This document shows positions 9,406 to 19,391 of a stretch of 64,000 nt of DNA, piece after piece. The first letter of the stretch is position 1. Each line of letters begins with the position of its first letter. The stretch spans positions 122,766 through 186,765 of the forward strand of contig JALDYZ010000009.1 in the NCBI GenBank assembly GCA_030028905.1. The letters run 5' to 3'. The notes beneath the pieces are model-generated. The model worked only from the letters and a program-made list of their open reading frames with translations. It was not told where the DNA came from and did not search any database. The DNA comes from Ferirhizobium litorale (GTDB lineage: Bacteria; Pseudomonadota; Alphaproteobacteria; Rhizobiales; Rhizobiaceae). The position numbers and the translations under genes are program-made.

Positions 9406-9867
9406 ATGGCCATCAAGGTTGATCCCAACTCTCTCGGCTTTTTCATCACCGACAGCGCCCGCATGATACGCGTGCTGTTCGAACGCGGCATCGCCGGAGC
9501 GGGACTGGGACTGACCGCAGGCGAGGCACGGGCGCTTCTGCACGTCGAGACCATCAATGGCAGCCGCCAGCTCGAGATCGCCAACCGCATGGGCATCGAA
9601 CCCATGACGGTGTGCACCTTTCTCGACAGGCTGCAGGCCCTTGATCTGATCGAGCGCCTGCCAGACCCCAACGATCGCCGAGCCAAGAACGTTTACGTCA
9701 CCGAAAAATCGAGGCCGGTCGTCGCGGCAATCCGGGAGGAAATCGCGGTCCTGATGGATCAGGCGACCGAAGGTCTGTCCGACGCCGAACGGGGCGTGCT
9801 GAAGCGTGCAATGGCGATTGTCAGAACCAACCTCCTTCGCTCCACCCAGGACGACAAATCAAGTTGA
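9406..9867 (+). CDS. MarR family transcriptional regulator
   Basis: A 153-residue winged-helix regulator. LTAGEARALLHVETINGSRQLEIANRMGIEPMTVCTFLDRLQALDLIERL forms the helix-turn-helix core, and PDPNDRRAKNVYVTEKSR is the characteristic MarR wing with the DxRxK-like pattern. It probably senses a small phenolic or toxic ligand and represses itself and the downstream Bcr/CflA exporter, which starts 16 bases after its stop. An operator-like palindrome lies immediately upstream. Confidence 0.92.
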   Translation: MAIKVDPNSLGFFITDSARMIRVLFERGIAGAGLGLTAGEARALLHVETINGSRQLEIANRMGIEPMTVCTFLDRLQALDLIERLPDPNDRRAKNVYVTEKSRPVVAAIREEIAVLMDQATEGLSDAERGVLKRAMAIVRTNLLRSTQDDKSS

Positions 9868-9883
9868 AAGCCCGAAATCCAGC

Positions 9884-11098
9884 ATGACCGCATTTCGCAT
9901 GAGCGAACACCGCACCAGCCTGATCGGTGCGCTCCTGGCCGCACTCGGCCCGATCTCGATGGCGATGTACACGCCTGCGATGCCCGAACTGGTACGTGCC
10001 TTCGGCACCACCGATCCGGCGATCAAGATGAGCCTGTCGCTGTATTTCGCCGGTTTTGCCGTGGCCCAGTTGCTCTCGGGGCCAATGTCCGACGCCTTCG
10101 GGCGTCGCAAGGCCAGCATCACCTTTCTCTCCATTTACCTGGCCGGCAGCTTCGTCGCCGCCTACGCCCCGACGATCGAGTGGCTGCTGGCCGGCCGCCT
10201 GGTGCAGGGGATCGGCGCATCCGTCGGCATCACCGTGGCGCGCGCCATCGTCCGCGACCAGTTCGTCGGCGACCAAGCTTCGCGCATCATGAACATGATC
10301 GGCATCATGCTGGCGGTCGGCCCGGCCATGGCGCCCACCCTGGGCGGCCTGGCGCTTGCCGCCTTCGGATGGCAGTCGGTGTTCTTCCTGATGGTGGGTT
10401 TCGGCATGCTCGCCTGCAGCGTCTCGGTCGTCTTCCTGAAGGAGACCAGCGTGCCGGACCGTCGCCGCGCAAGACCGGGCTTCCTTGCCTCTGCCTATGC
10501 TGCGCTTGCGCGCGACGGCCGCTTTCTATCAGCTTCGCTGGTGATTGGCGGCTCCGTGGGCGCGCTCTATACCCAGTCCACCATGCTTCCCTTCATCCTC
10601 ATCGACGAGGTAGGGCTGACGCCGACCCAGTTCGGTATGGGCATGCTGATGCAGTCTGGGTCGTATTTCTTCGGATCGGTGTTCCTGCGCTTCGTCGCGC
10701 CGCGCCTGTCCGGCGAGAATTGCGTGCGAATCGGCCTTCTGCTGATCGGCGCGGGTGCCGTCATGGTCGCGGTCTCGGCACACCTCATCGAGCCAAGCTT
10801 TCTTTCGATCATGCTGCCGGTCGCCATCGCGACGATGGGAATCGCCTTCGTCACGCCGCATATGACGACGGCAGGACTTTTCCCCTTCCCGCACATAGCG
10901 GGTTCCGCATCCGCCTTGATGGGCTTCATCCAGATGGGTTCTGGCTTCGGCGGCGGCGTCGTTGCGGCGCTGGTCGGTCATCCGCTCCTTGCCTTCGGCA
11001 CCGTCATTCCCACGATGGGACTGGTCTCCATCCTCGGCTACGTCTGGTATATGCAGTGCAGCCGCCGCGCTGCGGCGCTCGAGGTCGATCACGACTGA
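9884..11098 (+). CDS. Bcr/CflA family multidrug efflux MFS transporter
   Basis: A 404-residue 12-helix MFS exporter. MAMYTPAMPELVRAFG in helix 1, the motif A loop GPMSDAFGRRKA and LVQGIGASVGITVARAIVRD are hallmarks of the Bcr/CflA subfamily (sulfonamide, bicyclomycin or chloramphenicol efflux in characterised members). It follows marR closely and is presumably its target. I chose ATG 9884, just past the marR stop; ATG 9899 is the alternative. The upstream in-frame extension lies inside marR. Confidence 0.9.
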   Translation: MTAFRMSEHRTSLIGALLAALGPISMAMYTPAMPELVRAFGTTDPAIKMSLSLYFAGFAVAQLLSGPMSDAFGRRKASITFLSIYLAGSFVAAYAPTIEWLLAGRLVQGIGASVGITVARAIVRDQFVGDQASRIMNMIGIMLAVGPAMAPTLGGLALAAFGWQSVFFLMVGFGMLACSVSVVFLKETSVPDRRRARPGFLASAYAALARDGRFLSASLVIGGSVGALYTQSTMLPFILIDEVGLTPTQFGMGMLMQSGSYFFGSVFLRFVAPRLSGENCVRIGLLLIGAGAVMVAVSAHLIEPSFLSIMLPVAIATMGIAFVTPHMTTAGLFPFPHIAGSASALMGFIQMGSGFGGGVVAALVGHPLLAFGTVIPTMGLVSILGYVWYMQCSRRAAALEVDHD

Positions 11099-11115
11099 TC
11101 GAGCCGCATGGACGC

Positions 11116-11151
11116 AAAAATGCCCGCTTCCGGTTGCCGGAAGCGGGCATT
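11116..11151. terminator. Bidirectional terminator between bcr and argG
   Basis: A 15-bp stem (11119-11133 with 11137-11151, loop TTG) sits between two convergent genes. On the minus strand it is followed by TTTTTGCG, a strong terminator for argG. On the plus strand it is followed by TTCAATG and is weaker for the exporter. Confidence 0.85.
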
Positions 11152-11170
11152 TCAATGAAAGCTTCCGCGT

Positions 11171-12394
11171 TTACTTGCCGAGATTGCGCTTGGCCAGCGT
11201 GCGCAGGCGCAGCGCGTTGAGCTTGATGAAGCCGGCGGCGTCCTTCTGGTCGTAGGCGCCCTGGTCATCCTCGAAGGTGACCAGCGTGTCGGAGTAGAGC
11301 GACTTGTCGCTTTCGCGGCCGATGACCATGACATTGCCCTTGTAGAGCTTCAGCGTCACTTCGCCCTCGACATGCTCCTGGCTCTTGTCGATCAGCGCCT
11401 GCAGCATCTCCCGTTCCGGCGAGAACCAGAAGCCGTAGTAGATGAGTTCGGCATAGCGCGGCATCAGTTCGTCCTTGAGGTGTGCGGCGCCGCGGTCGAG
11501 CGTGATGCTCTCGATTGCGCGGTGTGCCGCAAGCAGGATCGTGCCGCCGGGCGTCTCGTACACGCCGCGGGACTTCATGCCGACGAAACGGTTCTCGACG
11601 AGATCGAGGCGGCCGATGCCGTTGTCGCGGCCATACTCGTTGAGTTTGGCAAGCAGGCTGGCGGGCGATAGGCGCACGCCGTTGATAGAAACCGCGTCGC
11701 CGCGTTCGAAGCCGATCTTGATGACCGTTGCCTTGTCCGGAGCGGCTTCCGGGGAAATGGTGCGCATGTGCACGTATTCCGGTGCTGCCAGGGAAGGATC
11801 TTCCAGCACCTTGCCCTCGGAGGAGGAGTGCAGGAGATTGGCGTCGACGGAGAACGGCGCCTCGCCCTTCTTGTCCTTGGCAACCGGGATCTGGTGTTGC
11901 TCGGCGAATGCCAGCAGGTCGGTACGGCTCTTGAACGACCAGTCGCGCCACGGCGCGATGATCTTAATGTCGGGGTTCAGCGCATAGGCGGAAAGCTCGA
12001 AGCGAACCTGGTCGTTGCCCTTGCCGGTGGCACCGTGGGCGATCGCATCGGCGCCAGTCTTGCGGGCGATGTCGATCAGGTGCTTGGAGATCAGCGGCCG
12101 GGCAATAGAGGTGCCGAGCAGGTAGACGCCCTCATAGACGGCGTTGGCTCGGAACATCGGGAAGACGAAGTCCTTCACGAACTCCTCGCGCACGTCCTCA
12201 ATGTAGATTTCCTTGATGCCCAGCATCTCGGCCTTCTTGCGCGCCGGCTCCAGTTCTTCGCCCTGGCCGAGGTCGGCGGTGAAGGTCACGACCTCGGCGC
12301 CGAGTTCGGTCTGCAGCCATTTCAGGATGATCGAGGTGTCCAATCCGCCGGAATAGGCGAGAACCACTTTCTTCACGTCTTTATGCGATGCCAT
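11171..12394 (-). CDS. argG: Argininosuccinate synthase
   Basis: A 407-residue cytoplasmic enzyme of arginine synthesis that joins citrulline and aspartate using ATP. The N-type ATP pyrophosphatase P-loop YSGGLDTS is at residues 14-21, and [13 protein letters not shown] is the conserved substrate segment. The frame stays open far upstream opposite the SDR gene, but [17 protein letters not shown] at ATG 12394 is the family start. No strong Shine-Dalgarno is visible there. It is divergent from the SDR gene and ends at a strong terminator. Confidence 0.97.
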   Translation of the reverse strand: MASHKDVKKVVLAYSGGLDTSIILKWLQTELGAEVVTFTADLGQGEELEPARKKAEMLGIKEIYIEDVREEFVKDFVFPMFRANAVYEGVYLLGTSIARPLISKHLIDIARKTGADAIAHGATGKGNDQVRFELSAYALNPDIKIIAPWRDWSFKSRTDLLAFAEQHQIPVAKDKKGEAPFSVDANLLHSSSEGKVLEDPSLAAPEYVHMRTISPEAAPDKATVIKIGFERGDAVSINGVRLSPASLLAKLNEYGRDNGIGRLDLVENRFVGMKSRGVYETPGGTILLAAHRAIESITLDRGAAHLKDELMPRYAELIYYGFWFSPEREMLQALIDKSQEHVEGEVTLKLYKGNVMVIGRESDKSLYSDTLVTFEDDQGAYDQKDAAGFIKLNALRLRTLAKRNLGK

Positions 12395-12571
12395 GGCGAA
12401 CGATCCGTCTGAATTGCGGCGGCGCGCTTGCCGCCAGTTTGAAGTCGCGGGCACTTTTAGCGCGATTATCGCTTGGCGCAAGGGGCAAGCACCAGATAGG
12501 CTAAACTGGGGCTGGGGCGACTCTCGCTCCACGTCATCCGTATCGGAGGACAAGAAGAAGGGAGCAAAGAC

Positions 12572-13435
12572 ATGGCAACAAACCATCCCGCCTTTGCGAA
12601 AGACCACGTTGCCGTCGTGACCGGGGGCGCTTCCGGCATAGGGCTCGCCGCCGCCAAGCAATTCGCGCGTCTCGGAATGTGCGTCGTGCTCGCCGATCTC
12701 GAAGGTGATCGCCTCGCACAGGCCTTTGACGAAACCGTCGCTGTCGCCGCGGACGGCGTTGCCCAGGTTGCGGCCATGGAGGTCGATGTCAGCCGGATCG
12801 ATTCCCTCGAGGCACTCGAACGAGCGGTGATCCAGCGCTTCGGACGCGTCCATGTGCTTATGAACAACGCCGGCATCCAGCCCGGGAGCTCGATCTTCGG
12901 ACCCCGGTCTGCCTGGGACAACGTTCTCGCCGTCAATCTGATGGGCGTCATCAACGGCACCCGCACGTTCGGACCCGGCATGATCCATCACGGAAAGCCC
13001 GGGCTGATCATCAACACCGGCTCGAAGCAGGGCATCACGACGCCGCCGGGCGATCCCGCCTACAACGTCTCCAAGGCCGGCGTGAAAGTCTTCACCGAAG
13101 CCCTGCAGCATGAGTTGCGCAACACGGAAAACTGCAACATCACCGCGCATCTCTTCATACCGGGCTTCGTCTTCACCGGCATGACGGCGGGCGAGCGTAC
13201 CGAAAAGCCGGCCGGGGCCTGGACGCCGGAACAGACGGTCGAGTTCATGATCGAAAGCATCGAGCGCGGCGATTTCTACATCCTGTGCCCCGACAACGAC
13301 GTCGAAAGAAAGGTTGATGAAGGCCGGATCCTGTGGGCCGCCGGCGACATCGTCGAGAACCGCCCGCCCCTGTCGCGCTGGCATGCCGACTATGCGGAAG
13401 CCTTCACGCTGTTCCTGAAGTCCAGACAAAGCTGA
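12572..13435 (+). CDS. SDR family NAD(P)-dependent oxidoreductase
   Basis: A 287-residue classical short-chain dehydrogenase. The cofactor motif TGGASGIG is at residues 17-24, the NNAG motif follows at about 91-94, and the catalytic Y-x-x-x-K is Y164-N-V-S-K168. The residue after the Rossmann beta-2 strand is aspartate (LADLEGDR), which suggests NAD rather than NADP. The substrate is not predictable. GGGAG precedes the ATG. It is divergent from argG and followed by a LysE-type gene. Confidence 0.9.
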   Translation: MATNHPAFAKDHVAVVTGGASGIGLAAAKQFARLGMCVVLADLEGDRLAQAFDETVAVAADGVAQVAAMEVDVSRIDSLEALERAVIQRFGRVHVLMNNAGIQPGSSIFGPRSAWDNVLAVNLMGVINGTRTFGPGMIHHGKPGLIINTGSKQGITTPPGDPAYNVSKAGVKVFTEALQHELRNTENCNITAHLFIPGFVFTGMTAGERTEKPAGAWTPEQTVEFMIESIERGDFYILCPDNDVERKVDEGRILWAAGDIVENRPPLSRWHADYAEAFTLFLKSRQS

Positions 13436-13497
13436 TTGGCATGCCGACGAAAGCCGGGTAAAAGGCGTTGCCGAATACCCGGCTTCAAGAGATCGCC

Positions 13498-14139
13498 ATG
13501 GACTTCCTGCCGAGCCTTCCGACGTTCCTGGCCTTCACCGTTGCCATCCTGCTCTTGGCGCTGACCCCCGGGCCTGACATGACGCTGTGGATCAGCCGCG
13601 CGCTTCGCGATGGCCGCAAGATCGGCCTGATGAGCTTCGTCGGAACCAACATCGGCATCACCATCCACACCATGCTGGTCGCCTTCGGTATCGCCGCACT
13701 CATCGTCGCATCACCCACCGCCTTCCTGATCCTGAAGACCGGCGGCGCCGCGTATCTGGTATGGCTCGCCGTGCAGGCGATCCGCAAGGGCTCCAATTTC
13801 GCCGTCAACGGCAACAGGGAAGGCGCGACCTCGCTCACCGGCGCGCTTCTCAACGGCATCTGGGTCAACCTGCTCAATCCGAAGATCATCATCTTCTTCA
13901 TGACCTTCCTGCCGCAGTTCGTCAGCGCCTCCGACCCGAATGTAACGGGAAAGCTGATCTTCCTCGGCATCTGGTCGATCGTCGTCGCACTTCCCGTCGG
14001 CCTCGGCGTCATCTTCGCCGCCGACTTTCTTTCCTCCTGGCTGCAGGCGAACCGCAAGGTCCTGCGATCGCTCGACTACACGATCGCCTCGGTGTTCTCG
14101 GTCTTCGCCGTCAAGATCTTCTTCACCCAGGCAAATTGA
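13498..14139 (+). CDS. LysE family translocator
   Basis: A second LysE/RhtB-type exporter in the window, 213 residues. The opening [31 protein letters not shown] and the [18 protein letters not shown] motif (NPK) are standard for the RhtB branch that exports homoserine, threonine or similar amino acids. I chose ATG 13498 (AAGAGA upstream), ten codons inside the open frame. It ends just before a bidirectional terminator shared with the convergent ABC operon. Confidence 0.9.
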   Translation: MDFLPSLPTFLAFTVAILLLALTPGPDMTLWISRALRDGRKIGLMSFVGTNIGITIHTMLVAFGIAALIVASPTAFLILKTGGAAYLVWLAVQAIRKGSNFAVNGNREGATSLTGALLNGIWVNLLNPKIIIFFMTFLPQFVSASDPNVTGKLIFLGIWSIVVALPVGLGVIFAADFLSSWLQANRKVLRSLDYTIASVFSVFAVKIFFTQAN

Positions 14140-14155
14140 GCGTTCCAGCATATCC

Positions 14156-14193
14156 ATGAAAAAGGGCGTCCGGCAGATGCGGGACGCCCTTTT
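14156..14193. terminator. Bidirectional terminator between lysE and the ABC operon
   Basis: An 11-bp stem (AAAGGGCGTCC 14161-14171 with GGACGCCCTTT 14182-14192) carries A/T tracts on both sides, giving a U-rich end in both directions between convergent genes. Confidence 0.85.
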
Positions 14194-14216
14194 CGTTCGG
14201 TTCGGAGAGCAGCCGG

Positions 14217-15011
14217 TCAGCCGATCAGCAGCTCATCATCGTCGAGCGCCTGGCCGCGGATCTTGCGGAACATCTCGATCAGGTCTTCGACCTGCAGGTC
14301 CTTGCGGCTGTCGCCCGACACGTCGAGCACGATCTCGCCGGCATGCAACATGATGGTGCGCGTACCGAAATCGAGCGCCTGGCGCATCGAGTGCGTCACC
14401 ATCAGCGTCGTCAGCTTGCGCTCGGAGACGATCGACTGCGTGAGCTCCATGATGAACTCGGCCATGCCTGGATCGAGTGCGGCCGTATGCTCGTCAAGCA
14501 GCAGCACGTCCGATCCGCTGAGCGTCGCCATGACCAGCGACACAGCCTGGCGCTGGCCGCCGGAGAGAAGGTCCATGCGGTCCTTCATCCTGTTCTCAAG
14601 ACCAAGGTTCAGGGCCGCGATGCGCTCGCGAAACTGATCCCGCCGACCGCCGCCGAGAGCCGGTGCAAGGCCGCGGCGCTTGCCGCGCGCGGCAGCGAGC
14701 GCCAGGTTCTCCTCGATCGTCAGCGCACCGCAACTGCCGGCCAGCGGATCCTGGAAGACGCGGGCGACCTGGCCGGCGCGATTGGCTGTCGGCTTTCGTG
14801 TTACATCCGTCCCGCCGATCGTCACCTTGCCTTCCGTCGGCAGGACATCACCGGCGAGCACCCCGAGCAAAGTCGACTTGCCTGCCCCGTTCGAGCCGAT
14901 GACGGTCACGAAGGAGCCTGTTTCGATCGTCAGGTTGATCTTGGAGAGTGCCTGCTTCTGCAGCGGCGTGCCGCGTCCGAAAATGACCTGGATGTTTTCA
15001 AGGGTAATCAT
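14217..15011 (-). CDS. ABC transporter ATP-binding protein (TrpZ/COG1101-like)
   Basis: A 264-residue ATPase. Walker A is GSNGAGKST at residues 39-47, the signature is LSGGQ at 149-153, and Walker B is LLLDE with D173/E174. After Walker B it reads DEHTAALD where most ABC proteins have DEPT; H is common in this branch. It overlaps the upstream permease gene by four bases (ATGA), so they are translationally coupled. It energises import of the ligand bound by the binding protein encoded first in the operon. Confidence 0.92.
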   Translation of the reverse strand: MITLENIQVIFGRGTPLQKQALSKINLTIETGSFVTVIGSNGAGKSTLLGVLAGDVLPTEGKVTIGGTDVTRKPTANRAGQVARVFQDPLAGSCGALTIEENLALAAARGKRRGLAPALGGGRRDQFRERIAALNLGLENRMKDRMDLLSGGQRQAVSLVMATLSGSDVLLLDEHTAALDPGMAEFIMELTQSIVSERKLTTLMVTHSMRQALDFGTRTIMLHAGEIVLDVSGDSRKDLQVEDLIEMFRKIRGQALDDDELLIG

Positions 15012-15889
15012 GACGTGGCTCCCCCGCGACGCAACCTCGGCAGCACAAGCGCCACGGCGACCAGTACGGCGGTGACGAAATTCAGGTCCGACGCCTTGAG
15101 CCCGAGGACGTCGCTCGACAGCGCCACCTGGATGGCGAGGCGATAGGCGATCGAACCGAAGACGCAGCCGATCAGGGCAATCAGCAGGCCGCGGTTGCCG
15201 AACAGCGTCTCACCGATGATGACGGCGGCGAGACCGACGACAATCGTACCGACGCCGGAGGTGACATCGGCAAATCCGTTCGTCTGGGCAAAGAGCGCGC
15301 CGCCAAGCGCGACGAGGGCATTGGAAAGCGCCATGCCGAGATAGATCTGACTGCCCGTCTGGACGCCCTGCGCCCGCGCCATGCGCGAGTTTGCACCGGT
15401 CGCGCGCATGGCCAAACCCGCATCGCTTTCCAGGAACCGCCAGACGACGACGACTGCGGCCACCACAAGGGCGCCGACGAAGAGCGGACGAACGAGGTAT
15501 TCCGAGAGGCCAAGTCCGTAGAACGGCGTAATCATCGTTTCCTGGTTCAGGAGCGCGACGTTCGGCTTGCCCATGACACGCAGATTGACCGAGAACAGCG
15601 CAATCATCGTCAGGATCGAGGCCAGCAGGTTCAGGATCTTGAAGCGGACGTTGAGCGTTGCCGTGACGATGCCGGCGAGCGCTCCAGCCACCATGGCAAC
15701 CGCACTCGCAAGCCAGGGGTTCAGGCCGGCAATGATCAGCACGGCGGCAACGGCCGCTCCCAGCGGAAAGGATCCGTCGACGGTCAGATCCGGAAAATCG
15801 AGGACGCGGAAGGCAAGATAGACGCCGATCGCGACGAAGGCGAAGACCAGACCAAGCTCGACAGCACCCCAGAAGGCGATTTGGCTCAC
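15008..15889 (-). CDS. ABC transporter permease (TrpY/COG4120-like)
   Basis: A 293-residue hydrophobic inner-membrane protein with about eight to nine helices, of the LivH/RbsC-like permease superfamily. The conserved early segment YLAFRVLDFPDLTVDGSFPLGAAV and the late VVGLAAVIIGETLFGN are typical of the uncharacterised TrpXYZ-type permease. It is the middle gene of the binding protein-permease-ATPase operon. A 104-bp gap separates it from the binding-protein gene. Confidence 0.9.
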   Translation of the reverse strand: MSQIAFWGAVELGLVFAFVAIGVYLAFRVLDFPDLTVDGSFPLGAAVAAVLIIAGLNPWLASAVAMVAGALAGIVTATLNVRFKILNLLASILTMIALFSVNLRVMGKPNVALLNQETMITPFYGLGLSEYLVRPLFVGALVVAAVVVVWRFLESDAGLAMRATGANSRMARAQGVQTGSQIYLGMALSNALVALGGALFAQTNGFADVTSGVGTIVVGLAAVIIGETLFGNRGLLIALIGCVFGSIAYRLAIQVALSSDVLGLKASDLNFVTAVLVAVALVLPRLRRGGATS

Positions 15890-15993
15890 GGTAGAATGTC
15901 CTTGTGGTTCCCGCAGCGTATCGACGATCCGGCCGGGCCGGAAGCAGCGGGTAGGGATGCGGGGCCGCTGTCACGACCCCGCCGACATGACGA

Positions 15994-16947
15994 TCATTCG
16001 ATGACCTTGGTCGCGCGCTTGGTGACGCTTTCCGGGAAGGTGACGCCCATCTTCGCGGCGGCTGCCTTGTTGATCACCAGATCCGTACCGGCAGCGACGC
16101 GCACCGGGATGTCGCCCGGGGCCTCGCCCTTGAGGACGCGCGCCACGACCTCGCCCGTCTGCTTGCCGACATCGAAGTAGTTGAAACCGATGGCGGCGAT
16201 CGCACCGCGGTTCACCGAGTCGGTGTCGCCGGCGTAGAGTGGAACCTTGGCTTCCTCGGCGACGCCGACGGCCGCCTCGAAGGCGGAGACGATGGTGTTG
16301 TCGGTCGGGATGTAGATGACGTCGGCGCGGCCGACAAGGGCGCGGGTCGCCCCCTGGACTTCGGCCGACTTGGTGGCCACGGACTCGACGATGGACAGGC
16401 CGGCCTTTTCAACCTCGGCCTTCAGCGCCGCGAGCGTCGAGACAGAGTTCGCCTCGGCAGAGTTGTAGACGAAGCCGATCGACTTGGCGTCCGGGGTGAT
16501 TTCCCTGATGAGGGCCACATGGTCGGCAACCGGCGACATGTCGGACAAGCCGGTCACGTTGCCGCCGGGCTTCTCCATGTCCTTGACGAGCTGCGCGCCG
16601 ACCGGATCGGAAACGGCGGTGAAGACAACCGGGATATCGCGGGTCGCGGCGACGACGGCCTGGGCCGAAGGCGTGGAAATCGGCACGATGACATTCGGAG
16701 CTTCGCCGACGAACTGGCGGGCGATCTGCGCTGCGGTGCCGGGATTGCCCTGCGCCGACTCATAGAGGAACTTGAGGTTCTCGCCTTCCTTGAAGCCGGC
16801 CTCGGCCAACGCTTCCTTGACACCGTCGCGGGCGGCATCAAGCGCCGGATGTTCGACGATGGCAGTGACTGCAACCGTCACGTCCTCGGCCTTCGCAGGC
16901 ATGACGAGCGCCGTCGCAGCGGCCAGTGCCAAGATGAGTGCGCGCAT
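15994..16947 (-). CDS. ABC transporter substrate-binding protein (TrpX/COG2984-like)
   Basis: A 317-residue periplasmic binding protein with a clear Sec signal peptide (cleavage probably after MPAKA, residue 20). IVEHPALDAARDGVKEAL and TGLSDMSPVADHVALIREI are characteristic of the COG2984 group, named TrpX in Gram-positives because T-box control suggests tryptophan; the ligand in alphaproteobacteria is unproven. ATG 16947 has GGAGGA seven bases upstream, better than the more distal in-frame codon. It is the first gene of a three-gene operon. Confidence 0.92.
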   Translation of the reverse strand: MRALILALAAATALVMPAKAEDVTVAVTAIVEHPALDAARDGVKEALAEAGFKEGENLKFLYESAQGNPGTAAQIARQFVGEAPNVIVPISTPSAQAVVAATRDIPVVFTAVSDPVGAQLVKDMEKPGGNVTGLSDMSPVADHVALIREITPDAKSIGFVYNSAEANSVSTLAALKAEVEKAGLSIVESVATKSAEVQGATRALVGRADVIYIPTDNTIVSAFEAAVGVAEEAKVPLYAGDTDSVNRGAIAAIGFNYFDVGKQTGEVVARVLKGEAPGDIPVRVAAGTDLVINKAAAAKMGVTFPESVTKRATKVIE

Positions 16948-17079
16948 ATGAATGTCCTCCAACAATTTCGCGTTCTTCGGCTCTTCTTAGGTAAGAGACC
17001 ACGCGAAATCAATCACAGGACCGCACATGCGGCACGATTCTGACGATGCCGCACTGGATTCGCGGCGCGAAGCCCGATT

Positions 17080-18306
17080 TCAGTCGTCAGCGCCATGGTT
17101 GGCGATCATCATCGCCTCGAAGGCCAGTCGCTCCGTCTTGCGCATGCGCTCGGATTCCGACTTCAGCTGCCCGCAGGCGGCCAGGATATCGCGCCCACGC
17201 GGCGTGCGGATCGGCGAGGCGTAGCCGGCAGAATTGATGAAATCGGCGAACTTCTCGATCTGCGCCCACTCCGAACACTGGTAGTTGGTCCCCGGCCAGG
17301 GATTGAACGGTATGAGGTTGATCTTGGCCGGGATGCCCTTCAGCAGTTGCACCAGGCGCTTGGCGTCCTCGAGGCTGTCATTGACGTCTTTCAGCATCAC
17401 ATATTCGAAGGTGATGCGGCGCGCGTTCGACAGGCCCGGATAGGCGCGACAGGCGTCGAGCAGTTCTTTCAACGGGTACTTCTTGTTGATCGGCACGAGC
17501 ATGTCGCGCAACTCGTCGCGCACGGCATGCAGCGATATCGCCAGCATCACGCCGATCTCCTCGCCGGTGCGATAGATTTCCGGCACGACACCCGAGGTCG
17601 ACAACGTGATGCGCCGCTTCGACAGCGACAGCCCGTCGCCGTCGGAGGCGATCAGCAGCGCCTTCTTGACGTTTTCGAAGTTGTAGAGCGGCTCGCCCAT
17701 GCCCATCATCACGATGTTGGTGATCTTGCGCCCTTCGGCGGGCACGATGGCGCCCGCAGGCGTATCGCGATCCGGGAAGTCGCCGAGACGATCGCGGGCG
17801 AGTAGGAGCTGTGCGAGGATTTCCTCCGCCGTCAGGTTGCGAACCAGCTTCTGGGTGCCGGTGTGACAGAAGGTGCAGGTGAGCGTGCAGCCGACCTGGC
17901 TGGAGATGCACAGGGTGCCTCGCCCTTCCTCGGGAATGTAGACGGATTCGATCTCGACCGGACGGCCAGCGCCGCGTGGCGGGAAGCGCAACAGCCACTT
18001 GCGCGTTCCGTCGTTGGACGTCTGCTCCTCGACGATCTCCGGTCGGGCAATGGTGAAATGCCTCTTCAGCAGTTCCCTGAGATCCTTGGACACGTTCGTC
18101 ATGTGATCGAAATCGGAAACGCCACGGATGTAGAGCCAGTGCCAAAGCTGGCTGACTCGCATCCTGACCTGGCGGTCGGGCACGCCCTTTTCCTTCAGCA
18201 GGTCCGCCATCTCCTCACGGGTCACCCCGATCAGCGACGGCTTTTCCACGAAGTCCGTCGGGCGCATAGGCGCCGTCTTGGCTGGCAAAACGCTCATCAC
18301 ATCCAT
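17080..18306 (-). CDS. rlmN: 23S rRNA (adenine2503-C2) / tRNA (adenine37-C2) methyltransferase
   Basis: Radical-SAM methyltransferase of about 408 residues that modifies A2503 of 23S rRNA and A37 of certain tRNAs. The iron-sulfur cluster motif C-x3-C-x2-C appears as [12 protein letters not shown] near residue 140, followed by [21 protein letters not shown]. The cysteine-containing end with AACGQLKSE matches the methyl-cysteine site of the family. The start is uncertain: ATG codons at 18315, 18306 and 18297 are all in frame. I prefer 18306, with GAGAGA about nine bases upstream. Confidence 0.95.
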   Translation of the reverse strand: MDVMSVLPAKTAPMRPTDFVEKPSLIGVTREEMADLLKEKGVPDRQVRMRVSQLWHWLYIRGVSDFDHMTNVSKDLRELLKRHFTIARPEIVEEQTSNDGTRKWLLRFPPRGAGRPVEIESVYIPEEGRGTLCISSQVGCTLTCTFCHTGTQKLVRNLTAEEILAQLLLARDRLGDFPDRDTPAGAIVPAEGRKITNIVMMGMGEPLYNFENVKKALLIASDGDGLSLSKRRITLSTSGVVPEIYRTGEEIGVMLAISLHAVRDELRDMLVPINKKYPLKELLDACRAYPGLSNARRITFEYVMLKDVNDSLEDAKRLVQLLKGIPAKINLIPFNPWPGTNYQCSEWAQIEKFADFINSAGYASPIRTPRGRDILAACGQLKSESERMRKTERLAFEAMMIANHGADD

Positions 18307-18488
18307 GGCAGGCATGTCTCTCAATCCCAAAACTTCGCAAACAGGGCTCGCGCAGATGCCTCCGGGAGCATCTGCATCAGGTCGCGCGCAAAACAAAGAA
18401 GCGGGACCGGACGGCGAAATCGTCGCACTTGCATCACGCTCCCGCCGCGGCCTTTATCACGTATTTCGGCGCACGTCACCCTTCTGCG

Positions 18489-18523
18489 GCAAAACGACAA
18501 GGGCCGGTCAACGACCAGCCCTT
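18489..18523 (-). terminator. Probable terminator after the ialB-like gene
   Basis: A stem of AAGGGC/GCCCTT plus GGTC/GACC, broken by one C-A mismatch (18499-18523), is followed on the minus strand by GTCGTTTTGCC. It is a modest terminator between the IalB-family gene and rlmN. Confidence 0.5.
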
Positions 18524-18558
18524 CGATCGGCATTGAGCGGTGCGAGAAGGACGCGATC

Positions 18559-19062
18559 CTACTTGCAGCTCTCGATCTGCTTGAGCGCCGCGGAAATGCC
18601 CTGCAGCGAGTAGTCGTAGCTCGTCGACGTCCCTTTGCGCGAGGTCGCCTTCACCGTCATCGACTTGCCCGACTTCATCGCGGCGACCAAGGCCGGTTCC
18701 TCGGCGGCATTTTCCACCCAGGCTGCCTTCTCCTTGGTGAACATCACGAAATTCTTGTCGTCGATCGTCACGCTGACCTTGGAATTTTCCTGCAGCGGAT
18801 AGCCCATCATCGCCTGCGGCTCGTAGGAAATATTCTGCCCCGGGCGCTGCGAGACGATGAAGAAGATATCGCCATGATCGACGCTGGCCGGTTCCTTTGC
18901 AGTGGGGACCGATAGTACATAGCATACGGTGCCGCCGCCGGACTGATAGGAGTATGCACCCCACGCCTTGAACTGTTGGATTCGGGTCGGCGATTGCGCC
19001 GCGGCAATTCCGGTTCCCAGCTGTACGAACGTGAGTGCGGTTGCGAGACTTCTTACAAACAT
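18559..19062 (-). CDS. Invasion-associated locus B (IalB) family protein
   Basis: A 167-residue exported protein. A Sec signal peptide ends near AAAQS (residue 22-23). The mature part has the IalB layout: FKAWGAYSY, CYVLSVPTAKEP, DIFFIVSQRPGQ, and a C-terminal YDYSLQGISAALKQIESCK with two cysteines that probably form a disulfide. IalB aids erythrocyte entry in Bartonella; in rhizobia paralogs are common and their role is unknown. It lies upstream of rlmN with a likely terminator between them. Confidence 0.88.
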   Translation of the reverse strand: MFVRSLATALTFVQLGTGIAAAQSPTRIQQFKAWGAYSYQSGGGTVCYVLSVPTAKEPASVDHGDIFFIVSQRPGQNISYEPQAMMGYPLQENSKVSVTIDDKNFVMFTKEKAAWVENAAEEPALVAAMKSGKSMTVKATSRKGTSTSYDYSLQGISAALKQIESCK

Positions 19063-19391
19063 GATTTCCTACCGGTGTTCTTGCGATCCAATACCCGAAC
19101 CGGGCGAGCCGGGCCAACATACGCGCAATTTGAGCTAATTTGACTTAATCCTGGTTACCAATCCGTCAACATGAGCGTCAATTTTGCCGGGCCTCCCGAA
19201 ACCCGAACCTGCACTCGATCTATGCATTCACGCCAAATTTTGGTGGATGGCATCGTCGAAAACGGGCGGAGATCCCTCGTGACGGACTTTTGACACAAAG
19301 ATTTGGGCAAGAATTTGTCTTGTTTAAGAGAGCCGCGATCAGCATCTGCGCTTGGGGCGAACTGCATGCTGCCCGAACGGGCGATCGCGCG
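19063..19391. other. 329-bp intergenic region, no gene seen
   Basis: Lies between the IalB-family start and the DUF1232 stop. It is less GC-rich than its neighbours near the IalB gene, where a promoter is expected. A GCCC-GAAC-GGGC mini-hairpin at 19371-19382 has no U tract. Short open frames here have no ribosome site or recognisable product. I see no RNA gene or repeat. Confidence 0.5.

Noticed and set aside
12395..13429. N-terminal extension of argG antisense to the SDR gene
   Set aside because: The argG family starts at the MASHKD methionine; the extension is the mirror of the SDR coding sequence.
19155..19367. 70-codon minus-strand frame in the 329-bp gap
   Set aside because: No ribosome site, no recognisable features, atypical codon use; probably chance.
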